Source: Thermoproteota archaeon (GTDB taxonomy: Archaea > Thermoproteota > Thermoprotei_A > Sulfolobales > Pyrodictiaceae). From it: DNA of 6,993 bases. The stretch spans positions 1 through 6,993 of the forward strand of contig JAADFC010000102.1 of the NCBI GenBank assembly GCA_013153105.1, in the 5' to 3' direction. The translations under genes were made by a program, and so were the position numbers. How positions within the stretch are numbered: the stretch's first letter is position 1; each line of letters starts with the position of its first letter. Below are positions 5,153 through 6,993 of this stretch, in pieces. The notes under the pieces were generated by a model. That model made no database searches. It saw only the letters and a program-made list of their open reading frames with translations, and was not told where the DNA came from.

Positions 5153-6993
5153 CTACATTCTCTCCAGCGGCTTTATCCCCAGCAGCTCCAGCATATCCGC
5201 CAGCGTCAGCCTCGCAGCCTCCACCAGGGCCAGCTTGAGGCTCCTCCTCCCCGGGTCGGGCTCGTTGACCGCGCTGTCGCCGCTCGCGTACCACCGGTTG
5301 AACGCGTCCGCCAGCCTGTTAAGGTAGGAGACCAGTATCTCGGGCTTAAGCTCGTCCGCAGCCTTCGCGAACAGGTAGGCCTGCTCCAGCAGCCTGAGCA
5401 CCAGCCTCCTCCGCAGCGGGTTCTCCCCCGCCGCCCGGTAGTCGATAGCCTCATAGTCTATGCTCAGGCCCCTCTCCCGCGCCTTCGCCAGTATATTCGC
5501 GGCCCTCGCATGCGTATACATCACGTAGGGGGCGCTGTTCTGGTCGAAATCGAGCGCCGCCCGGATATCGAACGTCATAGGCTTAGGCGCGGAGACGCTG
5601 AGCAGCGCATACCTCACCGCAGCCGCCCCCACCGCCTCCGCGATACGCCTCCTCTCCCCAGGCGGCAGGTGGGGGCTCCGCTTCTCCACCTCACCCGCAG
5701 CTATCTCGACGGCCTGCCGGAGAAGCTCGTCCAGCGTCACATACCTGCCCCTGCGCCCGCTCATCCGCGCCCCCGGCAGCCGCACCATCTCGTAGGCGTA
5801 GTGGTGGAGGTTCAGGCCCTCCCTCCGGTACCCCAGCGCGATCAGGGCAAGCCTGACCTGCAGCTGCTCCAGCCTCTGCTCAGCCGCAATAACATTGTAG
5901 ACCCGGTCGGCCCGGAAGCTCCAGAACTTCTTCAGGCTATACGCTATATCCCTCGTCGTGTAGAGGGTGGTGCCGTCGCTCCTCCGGAGGATGAGCGGCG
6001 GAACCTCATAGTCCTCCGGCACCCCCAGCGCCTCCCGCACCACCGGGTCCCGCAGCAGCGGCCTAAGATCAAGCGCCAGCGCCCCCTTGTACACGGTACG
6101 GTACGGGCTCCGCTCCGCCTCCCTCAGGATGCGCCCCACAAGGCTCTCCCACACCAGGTCGCTCTCCCAGTCCCACACCTCCGGCACAGCGTCGAGCCTG
6201 GAGAGCGTCTCCCGGAACCCCTCCAGGCACCTCGAAACCAGCCGCCGATACAGCTCCACAAGCCCCGGGTCCCTGCGGAACTCGTAGCCAGCCATAAGCT
6301 CCTGGATATCCCTCTCCACATCCCTGCCCCGGATAGCCTCGGCTATACGGTCAAACAGCTCCGGCGCCCTCTCCCGCAGCCGCGCAGCATCGGCCACGAG
6401 AGAATCCAGCTCGCGGAGCCGCAGCCGGTACTCCTCAAGCCTCCCCTCCCCCTTCAACCGCTCCAACTCCCGCCGCAGCGCCTCGATGTCAGCAAGCGTG
6501 TGAGTGATAGCGTAGACGAGCCCGATAAACTCGTCCGGCTTAACACCCTCCGGAACATCCTCGAGGCCCGCGAGACGGAACCCGTAAACCATAACCGCAA
6601 CCTGACGCCCCATATCATTCACATAGAACCTCGTCTGAACCACATGCCCCCTAGCCCGCAGCAGCCGCGCAAGAGTATCCCCAAGACTAGCGTTACGAGC
6701 ATGACCGATATGAAGCGGGTGAACAGGATTAGCACTAGTATGCTCAACCACAACCCTCCGAGGCTCCCCCACACGCGGAAGCCCATAACCCCGACCCCAA
6801 CGCCTAGCCTCCCCAACCACAAGCCTAGCAGCAGCAGCCGCATCAACCCGGATGTTCAGGTAGCCACCCACAAGCCGAGCATCCTCAACAACCTCCTCCC
6901 CCCGAAGCCGCTCCACAACCGCCCCACCAAGCTCCCCGAGATCAACACCGAAACGCCTAGCAAACCTCGCAAGAGGAACACCATAATCCCCAA
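5153..6993 (-). CDS. argS: Arginyl-tRNA synthetase, N-terminus beyond window
   Basis: ArgRS charges tRNA-Arg with arginine using ATP; it is a class I synthetase. The frame is open to the right edge, starting GDYGVPLARFARRFGVDLGE; GTG 6916 is internal, and only a short N-terminus (about 20 residues) should be missing. Numbering from 6916, the features in order are: VGGYLNIRV of the N-terminal add-on domain (16-24); the signature HANP-like SANPVHPLHIGHARNASLGD (61-80) with HIGH at 69-72; TLYTTRDIAYSLKKF (317-331); the KMSKS-equivalent ARMSGRRG (383-390), where Lys is replaced as in many ArgRS; and the DALR-type anticodon-binding domain with DFDQNSAPYVMYTHARAANI (456-475). It ends LADMLELLGIKPLERM, the normal ArgRS C-terminus. 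No internal damage is seen. Codons near the 5' end favour T/G third positions, while the rest favours C/G. Confidence 0.96.
   Translation of the reverse strand, partial: GDYGVPLARFARRFGVDLGELGGAVVERLRGEEVVEDARLVGGYLNIRVDAAAAARLVVGEARRWGRGYGLPRVGEPRRVVVEHTSANPVHPLHIGHARNASLGDTLARLLRARGHVVQTRFYVNDMGRQVAVMVYGFRLAGLEDVPEGVKPDEFIGLVYAITHTLADIEALRRELERLKGEGRLEEYRLRLRELDSLVADAARLRERAPELFDRIAEAIRGRDVERDIQELMAGYEFRRDPGLVELYRRLVSRCLEGFRETLSRLDAVPEVWDWESDLVWESLVGRILREAERSPYRTVYKGALALDLRPLLRDPVVREALGVPEDYEVPPLILRRSDGTTLYTTRDIAYSLKKFWSFRADRVYNVIAAEQRLEQLQVRLALIALGYRREGLNLHHYAYEMVRLPGARMSGRRGRYVTLDELLRQAVEIAAGEVEKRSPHLPPGERRRIAEAVGAAAVRYALLSVSAPKPMTFDIRAALDFDQNSAPYVMYTHARAANILAKARERGLSIDYEAIDYRAAGENPLRRRLVLRLLEQAYLFAKAADELKPEILVSYLNRLADAFNRWYASGDSAVNEPDPGRRSLKLALVEAARLTLADMLELLGIKPLERM

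Noticed and set aside
6619..6846. Hydrophobic 75-codon minus-strand ORF resembling a membrane protein
   Set aside because: Produced by the T/G-rich third positions of argS read in another frame; argS motifs (HIGH) lie across it.
1..6993. CRISPR arrays, rRNA/tRNA genes, insertion sequences
   Set aside because: No regularly spaced repeats, no conserved RNA gene sequences and no transposase motifs were seen on either strand.

Overview
The window looks like GC-rich chromosomal DNA from a hyperthermophilic crenarchaeon, most likely of the Desulfurococcales/Pyrodictiaceae type. The signs are an AdoMetDC-fold arginine decarboxylase of the crenarchaeal kind, an archaeal-type ArgRS, many GTG/TTG starts, almost universal TAG stops, GGAGG-type ribosome sites, TATA-like boxes placed for leaderless or short-leader transcripts, and a HEPN-MNT pair. 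The genus cannot be fixed from this sequence alone.

Layout, left to right. Positions 1-315 (+) hold the C-terminal part of a pyruvoyl-dependent arginine/AdoMet decarboxylase of polyamine synthesis. Convergent to it, 333-2503 (-) is a two-gene block: an SMC/RecF-like AAA ATPase followed by a TOPRIM-like small protein. Read at face value the block appears only as two isolated ORFs (843-2186 and 440-823). Read by homology, both genes extend further and both are broken. The ATPase has an 8-bp tandem duplication that shifts the frame just before Walker A, plus an in-frame TAG. The TOPRIM-like gene needs two single-base frame corrections. This looks like a decaying ATPase/nuclease conflict (defence-type) system. 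Positions 2504-2777 are intergenic, with an AT-rich promoter-like patch and a strong palindrome. Positions 2778-3555 (+) hold an intact HEPN-MNT (HepT/MntA-like, type VII) toxin-antitoxin pair.

The next operon (-) runs from a four-CBS-domain protein (4722-3883) through a previously hidden 52-aa single-span membrane ORF (3907-3749) to a 64-aa DUF2283 protein (3746-3552). The DUF2283 and MNT stop codons share one CTAG. A compact divergent promoter at about 4747-4756 separates this operon from a DUF167/YggU-family gene (4812-5135, +). Last, argS (arginyl-tRNA synthetase) occupies 5153 to beyond the right edge (-).

The housekeeping genes (decarboxylase, argS, DUF167) flank an accessory stretch (333-3555) that carries one dead and one apparently living conflict module. 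The two most informative observations are the reconstruction of the broken ATPase-TOPRIM pair and the hidden membrane ORF in the CBS operon.
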